In this document: positions 1 to 8,781 of the stretch, piece after piece
How positions within the stretch are numbered: the stretch's first letter is position 1
Layout of the letters: each line of letters starts with the position of its first letter
DNA from: Bordetella genomosp. 2
Lineage (GTDB): Bacteria; Pseudomonadota; Gammaproteobacteria; Burkholderiales; Burkholderiaceae_B
Length of the DNA stretch: 64,000 bases
Direction of reading: 5' to 3'
Assembly (NCBI RefSeq): GCF_002261345.1
Contig: NZ_NEVT01000008.1
Location: 62,001 to 126,000, forward strand
The notes under the pieces: generated by a model
Told to the model about the DNA's origin: nothing
What the model saw: only the letters and a program-made list of their open reading frames with translations
Databases searched by the model: none
Position numbers and translations under genes: made by a program

Positions 1-31
1 TCTAAAGAACACGTTACTCAGGGAACCAATA

Positions 32-3000
32 ATGGCGACTTCATTGCCCCAAAAGAAACTCTCGAAGTCCAAACTCTCGCTATATCTGCGTACGCAGTGC
101 GACAAAGAGCTGTACTTATCGTTGTTTAACGTGAGCGCACAGGATATGGCCGCGGCGGGATTGCCCGCACCGCTGAAATCTAGACCAAACGTGCAGCTAG
201 TAACCGGTGCCGGAAACGCATTTGAGAATGCTCAATTTCAGATGCTTGTGGCCAGATTAAGCGGGCATGTCCGTCACGCGCCAAGTTTTAACGATATTGA
301 CCTCTTAGTAGAGCTACCTACCATTACCTCTCCAACTTTGTGCATTCAACCCGCAATTGAGCCGGAGGCATTCCGGACAAATCTGCTGAACAATCTTGGT
401 GTCTCGTCGGCAGATCAAGCCTCCATCCCTGTAATAGCAGGGATGCGTCCCGACCTTATTCTGGTGGATCAACCAGTGGTGGGTGACTGGGAGGTGCTGC
501 CAAACGGAAGTCGGAAACGCATCGATTCCACAGAGTCGAGGCAAGCGCTATCGGTAATCGACCTGAAGAATGTCACGGAAGGCAACGCTAGCTACGCTGC
601 TGAAGTCTGTCTTTATGCTGTGGTTCTTGCGAACTGGCTTGTCCATCACGGATTGACAGGCAAGTACTACATTTCCGAAAAAATATACCTCTGGACGACA
701 CCGTTCCTCGCGGAGTTTGAAGGGCTGTTCAAGGCAGCTCCGACCACGCCAAAACCCGCGCTTATCGCGGCCCTGCGAAAGGATCTCGAACGCGAAGCCG
801 TCGATTTCCTTCAGTTTGTACCAAGCGTAAAGAAGTTCTTTGCTCAAGATGTGCCGCGTGTTGTGTCGCGTGGCGACACACTCGGGTGGCAAGCGGTTGA
901 TATCCACGTTGGCAGCCGCTGCAATGCATGTGATTGGCTTGGAAATCGCGATTGGTTATCGCCAGTTGATCAGGCTTTTTATGACGCCAACCCCAATCAT
1001 TACTGTGTGCCTTCTACCAAGGCTTGCGGGCATCTGAGTCAAATCGCGAATTTATCTCGAGGCGCGAGAAAGGTTCTTGAAGCAAATGGCACAAAGGACA
1101 TTGCTTCACTCCAAGCATTACCCGCCACTGACCCGATTCTATCTCGGCACTCGTTTCTCAAAAAGCATAGGAACGGTCTTTCGGGTAAGGCGGGATCTCT
1201 AATTACCAACACAAGCAGTCCGGGATTAACTTCCAAGGTTACTTCGCTCGCAAAAGGGGTGGAGCTCCGAGCATGTGCTGCTGTCACTTTTGATTCCTCT
1301 GCTGGGAGGTTAACTGGCATTGGCCTTCGTGCGGATGTTCTTCCACCCTACGGACATGCGGCGGCCCTAAAGCATCTTAAATATGTGGCGTACATGGTGG
1401 AGCGCAACACCGACGACGCAGAATGGATCGTTCTAAAACAATTCATTGATGATTTGGTCGACAGCGCAGTGCAAGCCGCCAAGCATTTAGATCCTGGAAA
1501 TGCGAAGCCAAAGTTACCATACGCGCAGGTCTATTTTTGGGAATACCGACAGTACGAAGAACTTTGCAAAGCCTTCGGACGACATCTTCCGCGAATCCTG
1601 TCTTTGCCCGACAGTAAACAGCGAGCTCTTGCCTGGCTGTTTCCGTCAGATGATCTTCTCGAAAGAGACGACGGTGCGATTTCCCCTGCCATTGTCTTTG
1701 TGCAAGATATTGTCGAACGGGCGATGAACCTACCTGTTGCCCATGTCTACACATTGCTGGCAACGGTTGCTGTGTACCACCATCCTAAACTGCCGCCTAT
1801 CTCTGGTGTGGATACCTTTTACTCTGAGCCCTTGTCAAACGGGATTCCACGTGAGCGTACATTCGAAATTTGGACAAATACATCTGGCGTAGTCCAATGG
1901 GGCAAATCTCACTCTCTACCACTATCAAAGGCGGTGGACCGATATTGCAGCCACTTGAAGGTACTCGCCTACAGTCTCAATTCAATTGTTGCAAAGCTTG
2001 ATCAAGATTTCAGATCGGCGCTTAAGGGCAAAGCCAAACGACTCGAGTTATCTGGTATCGGCACCAAGAAAGGACTCGCTTTCGATTCTCAGTTGTGGGC
2101 TCAATGGAGCTTATTGGAACACGCCACGGCATCGACAGAAGCCGGAGCCGCTCTGGGTGCGTCACATGAAGAACTTGAGGCAAGATACGAAGCTATTGTT
2201 CTGACTAATATGCTGGCGAACCTTGGAGGTAATCGCTATCGATTCAAGGTGAGCAGTGACTCTCTCGAAGCAAAATTCGATGCCCCTGACCGCTTCCTCA
2301 CCATCGGCGTTGTTAGCCGCCCAGGCTTTCCTCTTGAGAACGGATATTCTCTTAATCTGACATCCATTGACCCTTTACTGCAGCCACAAGAGTTGCGCCC
2401 TGCGATGCACAAAATTATCAAAGCATCGCTATTGGTGTTTGATCGTGCAGCGGGCGAGGCTGAGGTGGAAATTGCTCCCGCCTATACCGGTGCTGCATCA
2501 GCTTTCAATGCGGCAATCAATCCCAAAGTCGTCAATATTGCCACCGAGCAACTCTATCTTGTCAAAGGTGCACCTTGGGACGGAACGGAAGAAATAAAGG
2601 AAGTTCTCGATGCAATCGGTGATCCAAAGCACGCCAAGCCAGATCCGAACGCGATTCGTGCACTTGGCAAGCTAGGCAAGACTATCAAGCCAGGAGCTGA
2701 CGCACCAACAACCGCTTCTCGCGTTCTATGGGATGCGCCGACTCTTTCAAAGGCGGCATACCGTCCGATTGCAGCGGCAAAGACTCTCGCTGCCGATGCC
2801 TGCAAAATTGCATTGAAGCCATTAAACCCAAGCCAAGTAAGTGCCATAGAGGGAGCTGCCAAAACGTGCCTCAGTCTCATTTGGGGGCCACCAGGTACCG
2901 GTAAAACGGATACCCTAGCAGCGCTGCTTCACGCGGTTGTTCGCGAGGCAATTTCTCTCGGAAAAGGGGTAAAAATTCTCGTTACTGGGCCAAATTACCG

Positions 3001-4300
3001 TGCTGTAGAAGTATTAGCGGATCGCCTACTTGAACTGTTGGCCAAAGATCCTTCAGCGATCTGCGATTTCTTTCGCGCCTATTCAAAATCACGCGAACTG
3101 CCGCCTTCGCCAAGGCTACCGCCACATATCAATGGTCAGAATGTCTCGCTGCAATCTTCTGCCGCTGGCTATAGTGATCTGAGTACAAGCCTAAAGGCAA
3201 ACAATGTTATTACACTGGTCGCCACATCGGCGCATGCAGCTAAGAAGGTGGCGGCTCTCGCAAACTCTCACGACGTTTTGGCGCCAGTCTTCGACATGGT
3301 CGTAATTGATGAGAGTTCCCAAGTTCCTATTACTCTGTCTTTGTTACCTATATCGACACTAAAGGCCGAAAGTCAGCTTGTAGTTGCGGGTGACCCGCTG
3401 CAGATGCCTCCAATAGCTAGCCTTGATCCTCCGATTGGATCGGAATATCTCGTTGGGAGTATTCATGCCTATCTCAAGGAACGATTCAAACTTGCACAGC
3501 TTGAGCTGCTGGAGAACTATCGCTCAAATCAATGCATAGTTGACTACGCTCTCACACTAGGTTACCCCCCAAAGCTGCAAGCTGCTCGCCCGAATCTGAA
3601 ATTGAAGGAGATAATGCCGCGAGCAGCTGCTTTGACCTCATTGCCCACATCGCTGCCTTCTTCGACTGCGTGGGAACAATTGCTTGATCCCGATAAGGCA
3701 GTTTGCACTCTCATTCACGAGGACGAAACTGCATCACAAGCAAATCCGGAGGAGGCCAAAATGGTTGCCGCTCTGGTGTGGGGACTGTACCGCGCAATGT
3801 CTGTCGAACTTGAGCCACTGACGGCCGGGAAAACCCATCAAGCACCCACGGAGCATGAACTGTTCGAGCGGGTAGTTGGAGTCGTTACACCGCACAAGGC
3901 TCAGCGAGCGCTCATTCTCAATGAGCTAATGAATTTATTTCCTACTGTCAGCCGCGACGAGATGGCGAACGCGATTGATACGGTCGAAAAATTTCAAGGC
4001 GGGCAACGCCAGACCATCATCGTATCCTTTGGCGTTGGCGACGTCGACATTATTGAAGGCGAGGAATTCTTTCTACTTCAATTGGAACGCATAAACGTTT
4101 CAGTTTCGCGAGCAGAAGCAAAGTGCATCGTGATTCTCCCCAAATCGCTCGCATACCACTTGCCATCGGAGAAAAGGACAGTAAAGACCGCCAAGGCGAT
4201 CAAGTCGTACCTTGAAACCTTTTGCAATCAACGCCAAATGCATTCGGTGAGCTTTTCTGGTGGCGCGACGCGAGATGTTGAGGTGCGTTGGCATCAATGA
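32..4300 (+). CDS. RecB-like Fe-S nuclease fused to Upf1-like SF1 helicase
   Basis: Predicted 1,422-residue DNA (or RNA) processing enzyme. The N-terminal part looks like a RecB/Cas4-type PD-(D/E)XK nuclease: an SKSKLSLYLR opening, an acidic residue in RPDLI (D141), and IDLK (D177, K179). It is followed by four cysteines, C297-x2-C300-x24-C325-x6-C332, spaced like an Fe-S cluster of this nuclease class. The C-terminal third is an SF1B helicase of the Upf1/AAA_11-AAA_12 type: Walker A GPPGTGKT (952-959), DESSQ Walker B (1093-1097), GDPLQMPP (from 1120), ENYRSN (from 1161), FQGGQR (around 1321) and NVSVSRA with R1360. The middle is unassigned. The architecture resembles TM0106-family nuclease-helicase fusions. 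The start has AGGGA about 8 bp upstream. Base composition is much lower in GC than the chromosome to the right, a sign of transfer. It converges on a methyltransferase gene 16 bp away. A phage-defence role is inference. Confidence 0.85.
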   Translation: MATSLPQKKLSKSKLSLYLRTQCDKELYLSLFNVSAQDMAAAGLPAPLKSRPNVQLVTGAGNAFENAQFQMLVARLSGHVRHAPSFNDIDLLVELPTITSPTLCIQPAIEPEAFRTNLLNNLGVSSADQASIPVIAGMRPDLILVDQPVVGDWEVLPNGSRKRIDSTESRQALSVIDLKNVTEGNASYAAEVCLYAVVLANWLVHHGLTGKYYISEKIYLWTTPFLAEFEGLFKAAPTTPKPALIAALRKDLEREAVDFLQFVPSVKKFFAQDVPRVVSRGDTLGWQAVDIHVGSRCNACDWLGNRDWLSPVDQAFYDANPNHYCVPSTKACGHLSQIANLSRGARKVLEANGTKDIASLQALPATDPILSRHSFLKKHRNGLSGKAGSLITNTSSPGLTSKVTSLAKGVELRACAAVTFDSSAGRLTGIGLRADVLPPYGHAAALKHLKYVAYMVERNTDDAEWIVLKQFIDDLVDSAVQAAKHLDPGNAKPKLPYAQVYFWEYRQYEELCKAFGRHLPRILSLPDSKQRALAWLFPSDDLLERDDGAISPAIVFVQDIVERAMNLPVAHVYTLLATVAVYHHPKLPPISGVDTFYSEPLSNGIPRERTFEIWTNTSGVVQWGKSHSLPLSKAVDRYCSHLKVLAYSLNSIVAKLDQDFRSALKGKAKRLELSGIGTKKGLAFDSQLWAQWSLLEHATASTEAGAALGASHEELEARYEAIVLTNMLANLGGNRYRFKVSSDSLEAKFDAPDRFLTIGVVSRPGFPLENGYSLNLTSIDPLLQPQELRPAMHKIIKASLLVFDRAAGEAEVEIAPAYTGAASAFNAAINPKVVNIATEQLYLVKGAPWDGTEEIKEVLDAIGDPKHAKPDPNAIRALGKLGKTIKPGADAPTTASRVLWDAPTLSKAAYRPIAAAKTLAADACKIALKPLNPSQVSAIEGAAKTCLSLIWGPPGTGKTDTLAALLHAVVREAISLGKGVKILVTGPNYRAVEVLADRLLELLAKDPSAICDFFRAYSKSRELPPSPRLPPHINGQNVSLQSSAAGYSDLSTSLKANNVITLVATSAHAAKKVAALANSHDVLAPVFDMVVIDESSQVPITLSLLPISTLKAESQLVVAGDPLQMPPIASLDPPIGSEYLVGSIHAYLKERFKLAQLELLENYRSNQCIVDYALTLGYPPKLQAARPNLKLKEIMPRAAALTSLPTSLPSSTAWEQLLDPDKAVCTLIHEDETASQANPEEAKMVAALVWGLYRAMSVELEPLTAGKTHQAPTEHELFERVVGVVTPHKAQRALILNELMNLFPTVSRDEMANAIDTVEKFQGGQRQTIIVSFGVGDVDIIEGEEFFLLQLERINVSVSRAEAKCIVILPKSLAYHLPSEKRTVKTAKAIKSYLETFCNQRQMHSVSFSGGATRDVEVRWHQ

Positions 4301-4316
4301 TTTCTCGCTGCATTAC

Positions 4317-5465
4317 TTAGGCCCGTTCGATATGAAAATCGAACTCAATGGCGGCGGCGGACTCGGCTTTCATTTGATCTGCTTGCCGCTTGCCGACATC
4401 GGCTGACTTTGCCGAGCGCGTAGAAACCAAGCGCCAATTGATTCCAGATTCCTCCAAAGAGTCCCTGAAGAGTTTTTTTGCATCAACCAACGCTGACGGA
4501 ATTATTCCGAATCGGATGTACATATGGAGCGACTCGGAGGACGAAGCAGTATTGGCAATATTGCGCCAAACCTTTCCAAGCGAAGCTGCAAATGCCTGTT
4601 GCCCACCGTGATCAAGTTGCGGGCCAGCTGAATAGTCAATGGAACTGGGGCCGCCAAGAAACCAATTTCTCAACCATTGGTCCTGAACATATGTCCGCAT
4701 TCCGTAGTATGGAGGAGAAGTGATTACAACCGAGGGCGCTTTGTTAATCGACTGAAATAACTCTTCCGACTGAGCGTCTCCATGTATGACATGAGATATC
4801 GGACATGGGGAGGCTTGATCAAGTCCAGCCAACCGCTCTATCTTTCGACGCAATACTCGGAGTACATCAATCTTTGGGGCTTTGAGGTCGCGTTCCTTCC
4901 AGAATCGAACAGCGTAGTCCGGTTTTGACGCGTAAGTCCTTGGCATTTGGTTTGAAAAGTAGCCCGCGCTCTCAAGATGCTTGGGGAGTGGGCCGTGCAA
5001 ACACCCCAGTGCGGCAGCACGCAATATGGACGACGCATCCGTTTCATTTCCGAGTCCAAGCAATCCTTCGCGCAGAGCGCAAATATCACGGAGCGTCGAC
5101 CGGTGATACGCGGCACGGAAGAATGGAGTGTCTGGCAAGTCGGCTGGCTCGGCGTCTGCAATCAGTTCCGCAGCAAGCTTTAGAGGAGCCTCGATGTCGC
5201 AGCTCGCAAGCTTGGCTTTTGCAATAGCAACAGCAACAGGCGACGAATCAATACCCCAGGCAGAAAGTCCAAATTTTCGAGCAGAGAATAACGTGGTGCC
5301 CCGACCACAAAATGGGTCGAGCACAACTGGCTGTTCCTTTAGATGCTTTTTGAGCACCCTATTCGGATACTCAAGCGGAAACATCGTAAAGTAAGGGCAA
5401 ATTGCGTTCAGCGCATTTTCTTTTTTGTAGGCTAGGGCCACGTTCTGAGTACTTGTGTTTGACAT
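4317..5465 (-). CDS. Site-specific DNA methyltransferase (N6-adenine/N4-cytosine class)
   Basis: A 382-residue SAM-dependent DNA amino-methyltransferase. Motif I (SAM binding) is DPFCGRGTT at residues 50-58, followed by an acidic strand-end GIDSSP (71-76). The catalytic motif IV is TSPPYYG at 249-255. The order I then IV, with about 190 residues between them, is that of a permuted class in which the recognition region may lie between the motifs. It methylates an exocyclic amine of A or C; the target sequence cannot be told. It lies 18 bp downstream of an unknown gene on the same strand and converges with the nuclease-helicase gene, so it may protect host DNA from that enzyme, or act alone as an orphan methylase carried by the island. 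Composition is AT-rich like the rest of the island. Confidence 0.88.
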   Translation of the reverse strand: MSNTSTQNVALAYKKENALNAICPYFTMFPLEYPNRVLKKHLKEQPVVLDPFCGRGTTLFSARKFGLSAWGIDSSPVAVAIAKAKLASCDIEAPLKLAAELIADAEPADLPDTPFFRAAYHRSTLRDICALREGLLGLGNETDASSILRAAALGCLHGPLPKHLESAGYFSNQMPRTYASKPDYAVRFWKERDLKAPKIDVLRVLRRKIERLAGLDQASPCPISHVIHGDAQSEELFQSINKAPSVVITSPPYYGMRTYVQDQWLRNWFLGGPSSIDYSAGPQLDHGGQQAFAASLGKVWRNIANTASSSESLHMYIRFGIIPSALVDAKKLFRDSLEESGINWRLVSTRSAKSADVGKRQADQMKAESAAAIEFDFHIERA

Positions 5466-5483
5466 GAATTTTAGATATAAGGA

Positions 5484-6233
5484 TTAGTCTACACGGCAAT
5501 GGGTGCGTAGGGAACCATTGGCGGCGTTAGCTCTATCCGGAGTGTGTGCTTTGTGCAAGGTTATCCCTTCCAACAGCAGTCTGCGGCAGTAGCTCCATTC
5601 AACGACCTGGCCGCTGTTGAAGAGAACCAGCATGGTGCAGAGCATGGCAAGGGTCATGCTCTGCGACAGATCCGGCAGAAAACGCTGTGCTTGCTCGGTT
5701 TCCTCGCTATGCCCTGCATCAGTTTGGGCGATTTTCTGAAAGTCATTGTTGATTTTGCAGACGACCCCCAGTTTGCCCAATTGCTTCAGCAGGCTCGCAC
5801 CCTGCAGACGTAGCAAAATCCGCTCAGACGTGCTGGTAGACGTCTGCCGCATCCCGCCTATCAGGCCATCAACTTGGGCAGCCAGCTGTCGCATCAGTTT
5901 CTTTTGCTGTTGCAAAGGCATGCTGTGTTGAAAGGCATCATCGAGCAGCAGCTCATCTATTTCCGAAAGCAGTGCAATGCTATTGGCAACCCGGCGATAA
6001 CTGTCGGCCAGTTTTTCGAGCTTGCGTATCCGTGAGCTATGTGTCTCCACCGAACAGTTGTTGGTGCCGAAAAAGGTGAGTGCAGCTAACTCCTCAAAGA
6101 AGCTCGACTGAATTTCGTGTGGCAGCGCCTTGAAGTCGCGATGTTGCTGAATTTTTGCAATCAGGCGCTCCCTGAATAGTAAGCGTCCTGCCTCCGTGTC
6201 GGGCAGGTACTCACTGTGTTTTACTGACTTCAC
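5484..6233 (-). CDS. Unrecognised island protein (249 aa)
   Basis: I do not recognise this family. The start chosen is a GTG at 6233, preceded by a purine-rich GCGGGAGAG ribosome site; an upstream TTG at 6260 lacks one. The start overlaps the integrase stop by 23 nt, so the two are probably translated together. The protein looks mostly helical. It has a charged N-terminal half with basic residues, a Gln/Lys-rich segment (PLQQQKKLMRQL), a Ser/Thr run (QTSTSTSE), and a short hydrophobic stretch near the C-terminus (SMTLAMLCTMLVLF). No catalytic motif is evident. Its position between integrase and methyltransferase suggests island cargo, possibly a partner of the methyltransferase, but this is a guess from context. 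Confidence 0.65.
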   Translation of the reverse strand: MKSVKHSEYLPDTEAGRLLFRERLIAKIQQHRDFKALPHEIQSSFFEELAALTFFGTNNCSVETHSSRIRKLEKLADSYRRVANSIALLSEIDELLLDDAFQHSMPLQQQKKLMRQLAAQVDGLIGGMRQTSTSTSERILLRLQGASLLKQLGKLGVVCKINNDFQKIAQTDAGHSEETEQAQRFLPDLSQSMTLAMLCTMLVLFNSGQVVEWSYCRRLLLEGITLHKAHTPDRANAANGSLRTHCRVD

Positions 6234-7407
6234 CTGTGCTCTCCCGCTTCCAGAGTTCAAGCTTGTCCGCCCATGCCTGCATCATGCCCCGCCGCTCTTC
6301 GAGGTAGGTGGCATGGTTGTAGGTGCGGCGTACCGAGTTGGGTTCCGAATGGGCAAGCTGCGCCTCAATGGCATCCGGGCGGTAGCCCATTTCGTTCAGC
6401 CGGGTGCTGCCCGTGGTTCTGGTGCCATGCGGGCTGTAGGTGCCGCTCCAGCCCAGCACCTTGAGCGCCTGCCGGATCGAATGCACTGACATCGGCCTGT
6501 TGCGGTCATCCCTGCCGGGGAAGAGGTGCGTCCGGTCGCCGCTAATGGCGCGCAGGCGCCGCAACATCTCTATGGCCTGCGTTGGCAGTGGCACCACATG
6601 CTCGCGGCGGGCTTTCATGCGCCGAGCTGGGATCGTCCAAAGCGCGGCATCGAGATCGAATTCAGCCCATTCCGCTTCTGCCGCTTCGCTGGGACGCGCC
6701 AGTGTCCACCACATCAACTGTATGCAGAAATTGACCTGATAGCCGCAACGGTGGTTGTCGAAGTCGCTGAGCAGCTTGCCGATCTGCGCGGTGGTCAGTG
6801 CCGTCTTGTGTTGCGTCTTGTTGGCGGGCAACGCCTTGCGGACGGGCCAGACGGGATCGTTGTCTGCCCGCAAGGTGGCGACGGCCAACTCGAAAATGCC
6901 GGACATGGTGCGCTTGGCTTCGGCGGCGACGGTCGGCGCACCGCGCTTTACGGTCTTGGTGAGGATGTCGAGAACGTGCGCGGGGGTGATGTCACGCACA
7001 GGTAGCTTGCCGATGCTGGGGAATACCACCCGCTCCAGCATGTCCAGGCGGCGTTTCTTGGTGATGTCTTCCCAGTCCCGCAGAGCCAGCCATTCTTTGG
7101 CGACCATCTCAAAAGTATTGGTGGAATCCTGTTCGCGCTTGAGGCGCTCAAGCTGCCGGTGCTGAACGGGGTTGATGCCCTGCTTGACCAGCTTCCGCGC
7201 CTCCTCGCACTTGTCCCGCGCTTCGGCCAGGCTGACGGTGGGGTAGTCGCCCAGCGCGAACCACGATCCCTTGCCACCCAGCTTGAAGCGGTAGCGCCAA
7301 GCCTTTACCCCATTGGGCTTCACTTCGAGGTAAAGGCCGCGAAGGTCATTCAGGCGGTAGAGCTGCTCCTTCGGTTTGGCAGCACGGCAGTGGGCATCTG
7401 TCAGCAC
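6211..7407 (-). CDS. P4-type tyrosine integrase
   Basis: Site-specific recombinase of the P4/DUF4102 type that would integrate and excise the island. The N-terminus has the family arm-binding region (AKPKEQLYRLNDLRGLYLEV, about residues 8-27). The C-terminal catalytic domain shows the Arg of LARPSEA, HGTR, the His of QLAHSE, and the nucleophile Tyr near the end (RRTYNHATY). A GTG start at 7407 is preferred because the family begins with a short LTDA-type leader directly before the KPKE segment. A TTG at 7473 would add 22 residues that do not look like the family. Length (398 aa) is normal. It is the last island gene before the chromosomal ychF, so the attachment site should lie in the 200 bp to its right. 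P4-type integrases usually use tRNA 3' ends, but none is adjacent here. Confidence 0.92.
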   Translation of the reverse strand: MLTDAHCRAAKPKEQLYRLNDLRGLYLEVKPNGVKAWRYRFKLGGKGSWFALGDYPTVSLAEARDKCEEARKLVKQGINPVQHRQLERLKREQDSTNTFEMVAKEWLALRDWEDITKKRRLDMLERVVFPSIGKLPVRDITPAHVLDILTKTVKRGAPTVAAEAKRTMSGIFELAVATLRADNDPVWPVRKALPANKTQHKTALTTAQIGKLLSDFDNHRCGYQVNFCIQLMWWTLARPSEAAEAEWAEFDLDAALWTIPARRMKARREHVVPLPTQAIEMLRRLRAISGDRTHLFPGRDDRNRPMSVHSIRQALKVLGWSGTYSPHGTRTTGSTRLNEMGYRPDAIEAQLAHSEPNSVRRTYNHATYLEERRGMMQAWADKLELWKRESTGEVSKTQ

Positions 7408-7444
7408 GGTGTCACGAGATCGGCAATGAGGAACGACAGGAGGA

Positions 7445-7487
7445 TCATATACACCTTCCGCCGCCTCGTCCAATCTTCATATACACC
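7445..7487 (-). repeat. Paired 11-bp direct repeat upstream of integrase
   Basis: The 11-mer GGTGTATATGA (minus strand) occurs at 7445-7455 and again at 7477-7487. The copies are in the same orientation and 32 bp apart, about three helical turns. A TATACT hexamer lies just upstream of the outer copy on the minus strand. The spacing and position suggest binding sites for the integrase, an excisionase or a repressor. Confidence 0.55.
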
Positions 7488-7543
7488 AGTATAGTCACTT
7501 TGCGCAGGCAAGGCCGAGCAACATCATGCAATCGTCAGAAACG

Positions 7544-7567
7544 AAAAACCCCGGATTTTCCGGGGTT
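7544..7567 (-). terminator. Rho-independent terminator of ychF
   Basis: A perfect 8-bp stem AACCCCGG/CCGGGGTT with a 5-nt loop (7547-7567) is followed on the minus strand by TTT and CGTTTC. It sits about 60 bp past the ychF stop and marks the last clearly chromosomal element before the island. Confidence 0.85.
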
Positions 7568-7628
7568 CTAGCGTTTTTTCAAGACTTCAAAGCAATCTTA
7601 TGAAATGCTGAGAAATGGCTCTCTAGGG

Positions 7629-8720
7629 TCAGACGTTGAACAGGAAATTCATCACGTCGCCATCCTGCACGACGTATTCCTTGCCTTCCGCCCGCATCTT
7701 GCCGGCTTCCTTGGCGCCCTGCTCGCCCTTGCAGGCGATGAAGTCGTCGAAGGCGATGGTCTGCGCGCGGATGAAGCCGCGCTCGAAGTCGGTGTGGATG
7801 ACGCCCGCGGCCTGCGGCGCGGTGGCGCCGATGGGGATGGTCCAGGCGCGCACTTCCTTCACCCCGGCGGTGAAGTAGGTCTGCAGGCCCAGCAACTTGA
7901 AGGCCGCGCGGATCAAGCGGTTCAGGCCCGGCTCGTCCATGCCCATGTCGGCCAGGAAGGCCTGGCGGTCTTCTTCGGGCAGGTCGACGATTTCCGACTC
8001 GATGGCGGCGCAGATGGCCACCACCGGCGCATTGCGCGAGGCCGCGAAGGCGGTCAGGCGCTCCAGCAGCGGGTTGTCGGTGAAGCCGTCGTCGCTGACG
8101 TTGCCCACGTACATGGCCGGCTTGGCGGTGATGAAGCACAGCGGCTTGACCAGCGCGGCTTCCTCGTCGCTGAGATCGACCGAGCGCACCGGCTTGGCCT
8201 CGTTCAGCGCGGCGATGCATTTCTCGAGCACGGCCACCAGGCGCTGGGCTTCCTTGTCGCCCGAACGCGCCGTCTTGGAATGGCGATGCAGCGCTTTCTC
8301 GGCCGTCTGCAGGTCGGCCAGCGCCAGTTCGGTCTCGATGACCTCGATATCGGCGATAGGGTCGACCTTGCCGGCCACGTGCACCACGTTGGGATCTTCG
8401 AAGCAGCGCACCACGTTGACGATGGCGTCCGTCTCGCGGATGTGCGACAGGAACTGGTTGCCCAGCCCTTCGCCCTGGCTGGCGCCGGCCACCAGGCCGG
8501 CGATGTCCACGAATTCCACCGTGGCCGGCAGGATGCGCTCCGGCGAGACGATGTCGGCCAGCTGCTGCAGGCGCGGATCGGGCACCTCGACCACGCCGAC
8601 GTTCGGCTCGATGGTGCAGAAGGGGTAGTTTTCCGCCGCGATGCCCGCGCGGGTCAGGGCGTTGAAAAGCGTCGATTTGCCCACGTTGGGCAGGCCGACG
8701 ATGCCGCATTGCAGAGCCAT
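7629..8720 (-). CDS. ychF: Redox-regulated ATPase/GTPase YchF
   Basis: A 363-residue Obg-superfamily P-loop NTPase (OLA1/YchF) that binds ribosomes and, in characterised members, prefers ATP and dampens the oxidative stress response. The P-loop GLPNVGKST is at residues 9-17, the switch II region reads [10 protein letters not shown], and the C-terminal 80 or so residues form the TGS domain (ending [11 protein letters not shown]). Length matches the family exactly. It is the last gene of the conserved prs-rplY-pth-ychF region, with its own terminator downstream. A start ATG at 8720 gives the canonical N-terminus [16 protein letters not shown]. Confidence 0.97.
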   Translation of the reverse strand: MALQCGIVGLPNVGKSTLFNALTRAGIAAENYPFCTIEPNVGVVEVPDPRLQQLADIVSPERILPATVEFVDIAGLVAGASQGEGLGNQFLSHIRETDAIVNVVRCFEDPNVVHVAGKVDPIADIEVIETELALADLQTAEKALHRHSKTARSGDKEAQRLVAVLEKCIAALNEAKPVRSVDLSDEEAALVKPLCFITAKPAMYVGNVSDDGFTDNPLLERLTAFAASRNAPVVAICAAIESEIVDLPEEDRQAFLADMGMDEPGLNRLIRAAFKLLGLQTYFTAGVKEVRAWTIPIGATAPQAAGVIHTDFERGFIRAQTIAFDDFIACKGEQGAKEAGKMRAEGKEYVVQDGDVMNFLFNV

Positions 8721-8781
8721 GGAAATTCCTCGATGATCAAGACGGGGATTGTAGCCGCCCGGCCCGCCGGGCGCCGCCGCC

